Assembly (NCBI GenBank): GCA_029783825.1
Contig: JAREIK010008076.1
Location: forward strand, 1-64,000
Source of the DNA: Sapria himalayana
Taxonomy: Eukaryota; Streptophyta; Magnoliopsida; Malpighiales; Rafflesiaceae
Reading direction: 5' to 3'
Length of the DNA: 64,000 nt
The notes below the pieces were generated by a model. The model was not told the origin of the DNA and made no database searches. It was given only the letters and a program-made list of their open reading frames with translations. Shown one piece after another: positions 24,446 through 38,463 of the stretch (position 1 is the first letter of the stretch; each line of letters opens with the position of its first letter). The position numbers and the translations under genes were made by a program.

Positions 24446-26654
24446 GATAGATTCATACATAGATAGATAGACAAATAATGAATAGATAGAGAAATAGATA
24501 GTCCAATAGAGAGATAAATAAATAGATAGCTAGACAGATAAATAGACATATAAAAGATAGAGAGATAGACAGATATATAAATAGATATATGGATAGATAG
24601 ATAGATAGATAGATAGGTAGATAGATAGTCAAAATATAGATAGATAGAACAGACAGATAGATAGATAATTATTTAGAAAGATAAATAGATATATAGACAT
24701 ATAGATTTACAGATAGATAGAAAAATTGATATATAGATAGATAAAATAACAAAAAGATATATATATTGATAGATAGATAGACAGACAAATAGATAGATAG
24801 ACAGACACATTGATTGATTGATTTATTTATTTTTTATTTATATGTATATAGAATGTTACAGAGGTAGACAAAAGATAGACAGATAGATAGACAAATTGAT
24901 TGATTGATTAATAGATTGATCAACAGATTGATAAATAGATTAATAGGCAGATTGATAGACATATTGATAGATAGAGTGATAGATAGATAGTTAAAAAGAC
25001 AACTAGATAACAGATAGATAAAGAGATAGATACATAGATTGATAGATAGATAGAAAGATAGAGAGATAGATAGAAAAAGATAGTTAAATAGATAGATAGA
25101 TAGATATATACACATATAGATAGACATATAGATAGACAGATATATAGATAGATAGATAAACTAATATATTGATATAATAGATAGATATACAGATACAATG
25201 ATAGATAAATAGATAGATAGATAGAGAGAAAATAGAAAGATAGATAGATAAATAAATATATAGTTATATACATAGACAAAAAGATAGATAGATATATAAA
25301 GATAGATAGATAGATAGCCAGATAAATAGACAATATCTAGAAATATAAATACATGTATTTATACATATAGATTTGATAGATAAAAAGATACATAGATAGA
25401 AAAATAGATAGACTAATAATAGATAGAGAGAGAGAGAGAGGATAATATAGATAGATAGATAGATAGATATAGTAGATAGATAATAGATAAATAGCTCTAG
25501 ATAGATCGACAGATAAATAGAAGATAGAAAGATAAATTGATAGACAATAGACAGATAGATGTACAGAATGTTAGATAGATCAATTGACATATTGATAGAT
25601 TATTGAAAGATATTGATAGATAATAGTAGAACAAATAGATAATTGATATATAGATATAGACAGATAATTAGAAAGTTAAATAGATAGATATATAGAAAGG
25701 AAGATAGATAAATGATATATAGATAGATATTTAGATAGATAGATTGAAAGATATATAGATAGATAGATAGGTAGACATAATATATATATATAATATACGG
25801 ATATATAGTAATAATAGTTAGATAGATTGTATATAGATTAATATATGGACTAATAGATAGAATGATAGATTCATAGATAGATTGATAAATAAATTAATAG
25901 ATAGATAGATAGACAGATGATAAATATTTACTTAAATAGAAAGATAGAAGATATTGATAGTTAGTTTTATAATTAGATAGACATATAATAGACAAATAGA
26001 TAGAAAGATTGATATTCCAATTGATATACAGATAGATAGATAGAATGTTAAATAGATTGATAGATAGATAGATTGATAGACAGGTGGTAGACACATTTAT
26101 AAATAGATTATATATACATAGACCATTATAAAGATATATAAAAAGATATACACATATATACAAACTAATAGATATAGATATACAGTCAGATAAGTAAATA
26201 GATAGATAGACAGATTGATAGACATTTCGATAAATATATATTTAATAGATAGATAGACATATATAAACACATATAGATATATAGATAGATATAAATATAG
26301 ATAAATAGATAGAATATAGATAAATAATAGATAGATAGATAGAGAGACAGACAGACATACATATAGATATAGATAGAGACAGACAGATAGACAGACAGAT
26401 AGACATATAGATAAAAAGATAGATAGATGGATAAACATATAGATAAATATATATATAATATATATATAGTTAGATAGATAGATAGATAGACAAATAGATA
26501 GATAGATAGATATTCAAAAGAAACATATATATAGAAAGATTGACAGATTAGATAGATAGAGACAAGATAGATAAGCAAGATAGATAGTATATAGATAGAT
26601 TGATTGATTCATAGATAGATGATTAAATAGATAGATAGATGAATATTCATATAT

Positions 26655-26656
<2 letters not shown>

Positions 26657-26694
<38 letters not shown>
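26657..26694. repeat. (TG)19 microsatellite
   Basis: Uninterrupted TG dinucleotides within the GATA array. Such perfect runs usually vary in length between individuals. Confidence 0.95.
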
Positions 26695-26697
<3 letters not shown>

Positions 26698-27301
26698 AGA
26701 TGAAAGTCAGATAGATAAAACATATAGATAGATAGATTGATAGATAATTAGATAGATATGTAGATAGGAAAATAGATAGACAGAAAGATAGATACAATTT
26801 AGATAGATAGATAGAAAGATAGATATATAGACAAACAGATGTATAGATAGATAGATAGACAGTAATAGACAGATAGTTGATACAAAGAAAGAATATAGAT
26901 AGATAGATAATATACATATATATAGATAAATAATTATAAATCGACGATAGATAGATATATCGATAGATGATAGATATATAGATATATAGATGATAGTCAG
27001 ACAGACAGATAGATATATAGACAGATAGAAAGTCATATAGAATAATATATAAGTAGACATATTGGTAGATATTAGATAGATATTATATAGATAGGCAAAT
27101 ATATAAACAAATAGATAGATAAAAATTTCGATAGATCGTAAACTTTAGATAGATAGATAGATAGAAGTATAGATAGATAGATAATAATAGAATAGACATA
27201 TAGATAGATAGTTAAATAGATAGATAGATAGATAGAAAGATATATATATATATATTAGACAAGACAGATAGATAGATAGAGAGATATAGACAATAGATAT
27301 A

Positions 27302-27354
<53 letters not shown>

Positions 27355-30300
27355 TACTGATAGATAAATAGATTGTCCTAATAAATAGATAGATAGATAG
27401 ATAAACATATAGATTGTAATATAGATTGACAGATGGATAATAGTTTAGAGAGATATACAGACAGATATATAATATACAAATAGATAGAAAAATAAATATA
27501 TTAATAGAAACGATAGATAGACAGAAAGAAAGATAGATAGACCAAACATTATAGACAAATATATAGATAGACAGATAGATTATAGATAGATAGCTAGCTA
27601 TCTAGCTAGCTATAGATAGATAGACTAGTAGATAGATAAATATATAGATATAGTCAGATAGATAGATAACTAGTTAGTTAGTTTGATAGATAGATAAAAG
27701 ATAGATAGATAGATAAAAAGATAGATAGACCGATAATATACATATATACGACAGAAAGATAGATAGATAGTTGATAGATAGATAGATTAATGATAGACAA
27801 TAATTAGATATAGATAGATAGAAGATAGATAAACTAATTAATAGATAGATAGATATATAAATAGATAGATATAGATAGATAGACTGATAGATAGATAGAT
27901 AGACTGATAGATAGATAGATAGAGAGTTTTTGATTATATTTGATACACAAATTATAATAACATTGATAGACATATAGATAGACATATAGATAGACTAAAG
28001 ATAGATTAATACACAAATAGATAGTATATATATATATATATATACACAGATTAATATAGATAGATAGATAGACATAGATAGACACATAGAAATATAGATA
28101 AATAGATAGACAAATATATAGACCATGGATTAATAGATAGATATTAAATATATAATAGATTGATAAATAACCAAGAATAAATAGATAGATGATAGATAGA
28201 TATATATAGAGATATCGGTAGATAGATAGACAGATATACGATAGATAGATGATAGACAGACATATAGATAGATGATGACAGACAGATAGATAGATGGATA
28301 GACAGACAGATATATTGATTGACATATAAAAAGGCAATAGAAAAATATATAGATAGACAGATTATTGATAATTAGATAGATATATAGATAGTAAATAGAT
28401 AGACAGGTAGATAGATAAAAATATGATAGATAGATAGACATATTGATATAAGTTAAATAGATAGATAGAAAGAAAAAGAATGATAGATAGATATATAGAT
28501 AGATAGACAGACAGATATAGATATATAGATTGACACATAGATAGATAAATTTGACAAATAATAGATATATTATTATATATAATATTTTATTTATTTCTTT
28601 ATATATTTATTTATTTATATAATTATTTTATACATACAAATAGATAGACTAATAGATAGATGGATATATAGATAGATAGACTAATAGCAAGTAAATATAT
28701 AGATAGATAGATAGATACACAGATAGATTGAAAGATAGATTGACATATAGTTGACAGATAGATAGAAAGTTAGATAGACAGATAGAAAAGAAAGAAGAAG
28801 ATATATATAGATAAATAGATAGATAGATATATATACAAATAGATAGACAAATAAAAATATAATAGAAAAACAAATAGATAGACATAAGGATAGATAGACC
28901 CACAGACATATAGATAAAAAAAATAAAGAGACAGATAGAAAGAAAGAAAGATAATTTATATAGAATGATTGAAAGATATCTAGATATATAGACTAATAAT
29001 ACATAGATATATAGATAGATAGTCAGATAGATTGTAGATAGTTAGTTAGACAGATAAATATGAAAGATAAATAGAAAGAGAGATAGACAAATAGATAGAT
29101 ATGTGATAGATAGATAGATAGAATATAACAAATAGTTACACATATAGATAGATAGATAGATTGATTGATGAATAGATAATAGATATATAAATAGATGTTA
29201 GATTGATTGATTTATTCATAGATAATAGATAGATTTATAGTTATATTGATACATGAATTAATATACAGATTAATAGACATATAGATAGACTGATAGATAA
29301 TATTTGATAAACAAATAGATTGACTGATTATAATATATAGTATATATATATATATATATTAATATATACTATATTATATTTAATATATACAGATAGATTT
29401 GAAAGATTGATAGATGATAGATAAATAGATAGACAGTTTGATAGATACTAGATATATAGATAGATGGATAGATAGATAAATGAGTATACAAATATATAAG
29501 ACATCGACAAAAGATAGATAGATAGATATATAGATTAATAGATAGATATATAGATAGATAGATACGTAGATAGACATATAGAAAGACAGATAGATAAAAG
29601 ATAGACAGTCATATAGATAGACAGATAGACAGACATATATAGATAATATATATACAGATAGATAGATACATAGATAATTAAATTGAGAGAGAGAGAGAGA
29701 GGATAGAAGTTAGATAGAAAGATAGACATATTAATAGATAGAAAGATACATAGAAATATGACAGATAGATATATAGATAGATAGATAGATAGATAGATAG
29801 ACTGATCATATAGATTAGAGGTGTCAAATGGGTCTGCCTAGCTGTCCCTAATGATTTTGGTCCTCCCGACTATGCTTCCTTGTCGGCAAGGCATGACAGG
29901 TTACTTTTGTTCCTACCTATCCCAACATGGTTTCTTAAAGTCAGGCCTGACATTGCCCGCCGCCACGACCAGTTTTTTACTGTGCCAGGTCAGGCCCGTA
30001 TAGGATGGTTTAAAAAAATATTTTTTTTGTTTATAATTTTATGTAATTATAAATATAAAATTAGATTAGATAATATTTAAAAAATAAGAATATTTAAATT
30101 ATAAATTGAAAATTTTTGAATAGTTATATTGTTTAATTTTTTATGTAATTTGTTTAATTATGTTATACTAGATTAAGAGATTTAAATTATAATTTATTAG
30201 AATTAAATTTTAGAATTTTTAATGAAATTTCTTAAACACAAAATAAATTAAACATAAAATTCCTTTTACAAAAATTACAAAGCACAAAGCCAAACCAAAT

Positions 30301-30479
30301 GCCCAAACTAAAGAAAATACAATGTAAATTAGAATAAGTACACAAAATTAAAATCAAAAATCAGCATCAAACAAACTTAAGGCTCATAAGTATATGCATA
30401 AATATAACATAAGTGTTGCTGTCAGTGTGTCGTAATCCCTCAACTATTAGGCATCAAGTGACAAGCTTTATTAATCATC

Positions 30480-31560
30480 CATCGGTGTATTATTTCATCC
30501 TCAACCTCAACATCAAAATTACTATCATATGGGTCATCATCGCAACAACCCCTTCGCTTTCACTATAGTCCCTATCCCAGCACGATCCTGGATGCTAAAC
30601 CTCAAATCCTTCTAATCCTTCATGCATACTAAACCTCAACAATATCTGGATGTAATCTCGATCTTCTATCCGAATCATATTCACTACAATAAAAAGCTAA
30701 CTCTGATGCTAAGCTCGACACTAGAGGAGTCAGCAATCTCGTGTCATCTTAGATAGCATGGGAAAGGTGGACTCATATGATTTCTACCACTATAATATAT
30801 CAAGATTCTTAATATCAAAATGTGATAGGATTGAGCAATAATTGGTATCTAAGAACCGAGAAGCTTGCTCATATTCGACGGTCCAGCCCGTCGTTTCCCC
30901 TTTGCTAATTGAATGGAAAATTCATCATTCTTACTATAATATCTATTTCCGTACTCAAAAATGGCCGGTCTTTATGAGATAAAGAATATCAGAGAATCCT
31001 AATATTTTTTTTATTCTTCATCCATTAATAATTTACATAGTGGGTTGTGAGATATACAAAATGAAACATCGTGACTAGTCCAGATATCGACATCACGGGC
31101 ACCATACCACTGTATACATAAATCAATTATTATTATTTTTCTAACTTATAAAATATGAGTATGTCATTCCTAGATAGTGTAGACTTAGGATTCTTTGATA
31201 AGCAGGCTGAAATTATGTCTGCAGATGCTCACTACCCTTGGATCTTCTAAAAATCTAATTGGAAGACCAATCAGGGTGATAAGTTTGGTCGTGCCTTCCT
31301 ACCCAACTCACTGCGGTATATGAAGAGGGTAAACTTTGAGATTGAACTTGATCCGGCAATAAAAAAAGAATTGCTATGTTGGGTTTGCCTAAGATCTAAT
31401 GCATCATGTTTTTTGGTGTATATTTCGGCATGCATCTTAAAGTGCTCATTCCCAACCACACTCTTACAAGTAAAAATTTTATTACAATATTTGTATAGTG
31501 TTGTTTTCTTCTTCCTCACCCCAAATATCTTTTTTATTTTATTGTATTAAAATGAGTCCA
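30480..31560 (-). pseudogene. hAT transposase remnant (copy 2)
   Basis: On the minus strand, 31560-31270 encodes the end of a BED-type zinc finger (YKYC, then GNEHFKMH) and the following RQTQ and SSSISKF segments, parallel to 48735-48960 of copy 1. The match continues to the first catalytic-Asp region (about 31070-31110, where copy 1 reads TSDIWT) and breaks near 30960. It resumes near the C-terminus (30960-30480: NYCSILSHF-like text, then the hATC dimerisation segment SDRRSRL). Stops and frameshifts are frequent in the C-terminal part. The N-terminal 83 codons are still open. The gap matches roughly 49285-50120 of copy 1. A TATAAAA box lies upstream at 32019-32025 (minus). The protein would be non-functional. 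Confidence 0.85.
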
Positions 31561-32018
31561 AACTATAAAAGTCCCCGTGCTTGTTTTTTAAATGTATGGG
31601 TTGAGACAACCGAAGAAATAAAAATTTCAACAGCCTCGGAGCTTTGGGTAAAATTTTAATTCTCTAAATTTAAATTATTTTCATTAGTAAGACATTTTTT
31701 TGCTTATTTAGACAAGATAATAGATTAAAGAGTAGAGAGAGAGAAAGTAAAAAAACTAATTCTTTTTAAATATTAATTATTATTTAAGAGTTTAGTCAAA
31801 TAATTAAAAAAATAAATAAAATATCCGTAAAGCACAGTAAAGGTAAAGTACTTGTACCACACCATGACCAAGAATCCAACTTCCAAAGCCAAGCCTGAGT
31901 GCAAGTTGCGAGTCCCGAAAAGTCATGCGGAAAATCCAAGAGAAAGAATATTAGGAGATAGATTTTAGAGAGAGTGAGAATTAATATTTCGAACCACATA
32001 AAAATTAGAGAGGGGGGT

Positions 32019-32025
32019 TTTTATA
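32019..32025 (-). promoter_or_regulatory. Putative TATA box, hAT copy 2
   Basis: TATAAAA on the minus strand followed by a C-rich stretch, at the same place relative to the reading frame as TATAAAT in hAT copy 1 (48230). Conservation between two diverged copies supports a real core promoter. Confidence 0.5.
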
Positions 32026-32689
32026 GAATATAATTAAGAATTTTTTAAAAAAATATATTTTTTTTTATTTTTTTTAAATATTTTTTTGATTTTTTTGGGG
32101 CTGAATCATGTGGGCCGTGAGATTCAGCCCCATAGCCGTTGGAGGCAAAATCCAATGGCTAAAATTCATAAATTTTTATTTTTTTTATTTTTTTTAAATT
32201 TTGCACCCTTGGGGATTGGGGCTGCCCAACGGGTGGGTGGGGAAGGGGGGATGGTAACGAACCCGATCACAGGTAGTTTTAGAACTGATGGGCTCACCTT
32301 CTATGGCTAGGGTGATTTAGCAGGTCATGCCAAAGTGTCGTGTCAATGGGCCACTGAAACGTGCTAGACCAAGCACGAAATGAGGCATGGTTGGCCTCGG
32401 AATAGCACGAGATGGTTCGTGTAGTAAACAGGCAATGCACAAGAATAGGGACGAAAAATCTTTGTGCCGTGCTAGGCTGGGTACGGCAGAAACAGTGCAG
32501 TGCCTCGTTTCGGACCAGAACATCATTCTACCTCTAAAATAGGTAGAAAGATTGATAGATAGATAGCCAAATAGATAGATAGATATATATATATATATAT
32601 AGACAGACAGACATATAGATAGATTGATAGATAAATTAATAGATAAATAGAAAGATAGACAGATAGTTAGTTAGTAGATATAGAGAAAG

Positions 32690-33330
32690 ATAGCTAGATA
32701 TATAGAAAGATTGATTGATTGATTGATAGAAAAATGATAGACAGATTATTAGACAGATTAATGCATAGAAAGATAGGTAGGTAGAAAGAAAGATAGATAG
32801 ATATGATAGAATAGATAGATAGATTGATTGATTGATAAATAGATAAATAGATAGATAGACCTATAGATAGAGATAGAAATAAAGATAGATAGAAAATAGA
32901 TAGGCAGATTGATAGATAGATAGACAAAACAGATAAATAAATTGGTAAATAGGTGATAGATAGAAACATACATAGACAAATAGATAGACATATAGATAGA
33001 AAGATAGATAGAATAGATAGATAGATAGTTAGTTAGTTAGATAAACAAATAGATATATAGATAGATAGTTAGTTAGATAGATAAATAGATAGAAAGATAG
33101 TAGAGAGAAAGAAAGATAGATAGTTAGACATATAAATAGATCAAAAGATTGACAGACATATAATTAGATAGATAGAGAGATTGATTGATTGACTAATAAA
33201 TATATAGATAGACTAATAGAAAGATAGATAGACAGATATATTGATAGATAGATAGATAAATAGAAGGTAGAAATATATAATAGATAGTTATATAGACTGA
33301 TAGATTGATAGAGTGATAGATATTTTGATA
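32690..33330. repeat. Higher-order GATA unit B, copy 1
   Basis: Contains, in order, 'gacagattattagacagatt', 'aataggtgatagatagaaacat', 'gttagttagttagataaacaaatag' (split here), 'gaaagaaagatag' and 'tagttagacatataaatag'. The same series recurs at 34390-35020, about 1.7 kb downstream. A weaker relative lies near 6440-6610 in array 1. Confidence 0.6.
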
Positions 33331-33692
33331 TGTAGATAAACATATATATAGACATATATATACAAAAAAAGAAAGATAGATAGATAGATAGACATACAGA
33401 TAGATTGATACAGATAGATAGATAGATCGATAGATAGATAACATATAGATAGATATTTAGATAGATGACAGATCTATATACAGATTGATAGACCTATAGA
33501 TAGATATATAGATAGACAGACAAATAAAGAGAGATATATATATATATAGAAAGATAGAAGATATATAAATAGATACATAGATAGATAGACTAATAGAGAG
33601 ATATTTTGATTTATAGACTAATTGAAAGACTGATTGATAGACAAATTTATAGGCAGATAGATAGATAGATAGATAGATAGAGGGGTCTATAG

Positions 33693-33727
<35 letters not shown>

Positions 33728-34389
33728 TATATATATATATATATAGATATTGATAAATAGACATATAATTAAGAGATATATTGAAAAATAGATAGATAGA
33801 GTGAGATAAATAGATAGACAGATAGATTGTCATATAGATAGATATATAAATAGATAGAAAGATAGATAGATAATATATAGAACATATAAATCAACAAATA
33901 GATAAATAGATAGAAAGATGAATAGATAGATAGATAAATAGATAGACAGAAAAATAGATAGATAGATATATAGATAAATAAATAGATAGATAAACATGAA
34001 GATAGATAGATAGATATTATGATAGACAGATAAATAGATATAGATTGATAGATAGAATGATAGATATATAAATAGATAGATAGAAATTAAAATAAAGAGA
34101 AAGAGAGATAGGAAAGATAGACATTAGATAGATTATTAAAAGATAGATAGATAGATAGATAAATAGATAGACAGATAGATAGACAGATAGATAGACAAAT
34201 AGATAGACAAATATACAAATAATACATAGTAGATAGATAGACATATAGATAGATAGATAGACAAATATACAGACAAAAAGATAGATAGATATATAGATAG
34301 ATAGAAAGACCATATAGATAGATTATAGTTTGATTGAAAAATGGATAGATTTATAGATAGTTAGATATACAAAAAGATAGATAGATTTA

Positions 34390-34798
34390 TAGATAGATAT
34401 ATAGAAAGAATATAAAAGATAGACAAAAAGATAGACAGATTATTAGACAGATTGATACATAGAAAGATATGCAGATAGATAGATAGATATATAGATAGAC
34501 AGATAGATAGAGAGATTGATTGTCAATATATAGTTGATAGATAGACATATAGATGGAGATCTAGAAATCAAGATAATATAACTAGACATATAATAGATAT
34601 ATAGATAGATAGATAGCAGATAGATAGATAGATAGATAGACAGACAGATAGATTAATAAATAGGTGGATAGGATAGAAACATAGATAGACTAATATATAG
34701 ACATATAGATAGAAAGATAGATAGATAGAGATTTAGAATATAGATAGTAGATAAACAAATAGATATATAGATAGATAGTTAGTTAGTTAGATAGAGAA

Positions 34799-34829
<31 letters not shown>

Positions 34830-35020
34830 AAGATGATAGATAGTTTAGACATAAAAATAGATCGCTAGATAGACACACATATAAATTATAGATAAATCGA
34901 TTGATTGACTAATATATATATATATAGATATATATATATATATATATATAGAGACTAATAGATAGATTAATAGACAACAGACAATAGATAGATAGATAAA
35001 TAGATCGTAGAAAGATATAG
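34390..35020. repeat. Higher-order GATA unit B, copy 2
   Basis: Second copy of the series listed for 32690-33330, with the same order of rare strings and scattered substitutions, so it arose by duplication of a long segment and not by independent slippage. Confidence 0.6.
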
Positions 35021-38000
35021 ATAGTAAGATAAACTGATAGATAGATTGATAGATAAATTGATATATATATATATATAGATTGATTGATTGATAGAGAGAT
35101 AGACTGATTATAGACTGATTGATAGACTGATGATAAAAAAAATTGATAGGCAGATTGATAGATATATAGATTGACCTAAAATAGATAGATAGATATATAA
35201 ATAATAGACATATAGATAGACAAATATATTGAAAGAAAGAAGATAGATAGATAGATAGATAGGCATCTAGTAGACAAATATATTGAAAGAAAGAAGAAAG
35301 ATAGATAGATAGATAGATAGGCATATAAATAGACATATAAATTAAAAGATAGATATATAGATAAATAGATAGAAATAAAGTTAGATAGATATATAAACAT
35401 ATAGATAGACCAATAGATAAATAGATAGAAAGAATGTTAGATATATATATATAGACATATAGATAGACAAATAGATAAATAGATAGATTGATAGATTGAT
35501 TGATTGACAAATAGATAAATAGATAGGTAGATAAATAGATAGATAGATAAATAGATAGCTAGACATGTAGAAAGATAGATAGACATATATTTTGACATAT
35601 AGATAGATAGATATATAATATATAGACAGACACAAAGATAGATATATAAATAGATAGATGAAGAGAAAGTCAACTAAAGAAAGAGATAGATAGGAAAGAT
35701 AGATAGTTAGATAGATTTTTTTAATAGTTAGATAGATAGACAAATAGATAGACAGATATATATATATATAGATAAATAGACACAATGATGGATAGCCAAT
35801 AGACAGACAGAAAGATAGATATACAGATATATAGATAGATAGATTAATAGTTAGATAGAAAGATAGTCAGATTGTAAGATAGTTAGATATATAGAAAGAA
35901 CGATAGATATATTGATAGATAGATAGATAGAAATATATAAAAATAGATAGAAAAATAATAGATAGATAGATAGATAAAAAGATAGATAGATTTTTAGATA
36001 GATTGATACATAGAAAGTTAGGTAGATCGATTGAAAGAAAGAAAGAAAGATAGATTGAGAGATTGATTGACAGATTGATAGATAGATAAAAAGATAAATA
36101 AATCAAAAGAATAATAGATAGACAAATAGATAAATAATTAACAAGATAGATAGATAGATATATAGTTAGACAGACATATATATAGATAGATATATAGAAT
36201 GATTTATAAATAGATAGATAGACATGTAGATAGAAAGATAGAAAGATAGATAGATAGATAGATAGATAGCCAGATATATAGATAGATAGCTAGATAGACA
36301 GATAGATAGCTAGATAGACAAATAGATAGATATCTTAATAGACAGACTGATAGATAGATAGATAGATAGACAGATGGATAGATAAAAATATAGACAGATC
36401 GCTAGATAGACAGATAGATAGATAGAATAATTGATTGATAGACAGATTGATAGATAGATAGAAGATACATAGATATATAGATAGATAGATAGACAAATAG
36501 ATAGACACATAGATATATATAGACACACACACACACACATATATATATACAGACTGATATTTAGATAGATAGATAGATAGATAGACATAGATAGATAGAT
36601 ATATAGACAAACATATATATATATATATATAGGCAGATAGATAGGCACATTCATAGACACATACATTGACAGATAGATAGACAGATCATTATTCAAGAAG
36701 ATATTCAAATAGATATATAAGAGATAGATATATATAATGTCAAATTAATTAATAGACAGACAGATAGATAGATAGATAGATAGATGGATATAGATAGATA
36801 GATTATTAGATAGATAGATAGACAGATAAATAGAAAGATAGATACACAAATAGATAGATAGATATATAGATAAATAGATAGATATACATATAGATAGAAA
36901 GATAGATAGAAATAGATAGATTAATAGATAGAAAGATAGATTATTAAATAGAAAGACAAATAAAAAAACTATATATATATATATATAGAAAGATTGATAG
37001 ATAGATATAGAGATTAAAAGACAGATAGATAGAAAGATAGATAGATAGACAGATAAATTGATAGATAGATAGATTGGTAGATAGATAGATTGAAAAATAA
37101 ATAAACTTATAGATAGTTAGATAGATAGACAGATCGATAGCCAGATAGATAGATATATATATAGATAGATAGAATAAAAGATAGATAGACAGACATATAT
37201 ATCGATAAAAATAATGATTGATTGATATATAGACCTATATATAGTTAGTTAGTTAGATAGGTCGAGATATATATAGTAGATTTATAAATAGATAGATTGA
37301 TAGATAGAAAGATAAACAGATATATAGACAAGCATATATACATAGATAGATAGATAGACATATAGATATATAAAGAAAGAAATATAGATAGATAGATAGA
37401 CAGATATATAGATAGGTAGAAAGATAGATACACAGATAAATACATAAATAGATAGATAGAGAGACTTATGGAAAGATAGATATATAGATATATAGATAGG
37501 TAGGTAGATATATTTATAGATATAAAGTAATATAGATAAACTTATAAATAGGAGATCGATATACAAATAGATAAATAGATAGATAGCGAAATATAAAGAC
37601 AAAAGAAAGATTGATAAAAAGATTTATAGATATAAAAATTGATAGATAGTTATATAATTATATAGATAGATAGATAGTTATTTAGATAGATAGATAGATA
37701 GACAAATGTATAAAAAATTCAAAGACAATTTATTAGATTGATAGGTAAACACATAAATAGATAGATAGATAGACCAATAGATAGACAAATATATAGAATG
37801 ATAAATAGATAGATAGAAAGATAGATAAAATAATTGATAGATAGATAGATAAAAATATAGACAGACAAATAGATAGATAGATAGATGGGCATATAGATAT
37901 ACAAATAGATAATAAATAGATTGATTTATAGATAAAAAGAAATATAGATAGATAGACTAAGATAAATATAGATAGATAGATAGATTGATATATTGATAGA

Positions 38001-38267
38001 TAGATAGATTGATTCATATATAGATAGATAGACACATAAATAGGCAGATAGATAGACAAATATATAGAATGATAGATAAAGAAATAGATAGAAAGATAGA
38101 TAAATAGACAGATAGACAGATAGAAGATAGATATATAAACTGAAAGATAGATACATAGATAGATAGACTTGTAAAAAGATAGGTAGAAAGTAGTTAGACA
38201 GATAGATAGATAAATAGAATGATACATAGATATATATACAGATAGGAAGGCAGATAGATAGACACAT

Positions 38268-38309
<42 letters not shown>

Positions 38310-38431
38310 CAATTGATAGTTAGATCTATAGATCGATAGTTGGATCTATAGATAGACCAATAGATAAATAGTTATATAGATAGATAGACAGAAAGTCAAA
38401 TATATATATATATATATATATAATAAAACAT

Positions 38432-38463
<32 letters not shown>

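Larger units (their letters stand above)
21647..29815. repeat. Degenerate (GATA)n array 3
   Basis: GATA-type DNA interrupted by a unique islet (22670-22900), a (TG)19 run (26657-26694), several (AT)n runs (for example 27300-27357) and an AT island (28555-28640). Higher-order copies of about 2 kb are visible: 21644-22040 matches about 23690-24130, and 22190-23680 matches 9900-11306. A triple repeat of about 30 bp (GATTGATTAATTGATTGATAG type) occurs at 23787-23852. The array ends at the terminus of hAT copy 2. No gene is supported. Confidence 0.94.
29816..32536 (-). mobile_element. hAT transposon, copy 2 (internally deleted)
   Basis: The left terminus TAGAGGTGTCAAATGGG matches the terminus of the hAT element at 47753. 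The right end (..CATTCTACCTCTA at 32536) is a degraded inverted copy. Flanking octamers ATATAGAT and AAATAGGT agree at six of eight positions, as expected of an old 8-bp target duplication in GATA DNA. Coding remnants run on the minus strand. The copy is 2721 bp against 3579 bp for copy 1. The difference (858 bp) fits one internal deletion that removes the middle of the transposase. The flanking octamers do not match perfectly, so this copy is older than copy 1. Confidence 0.85.
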
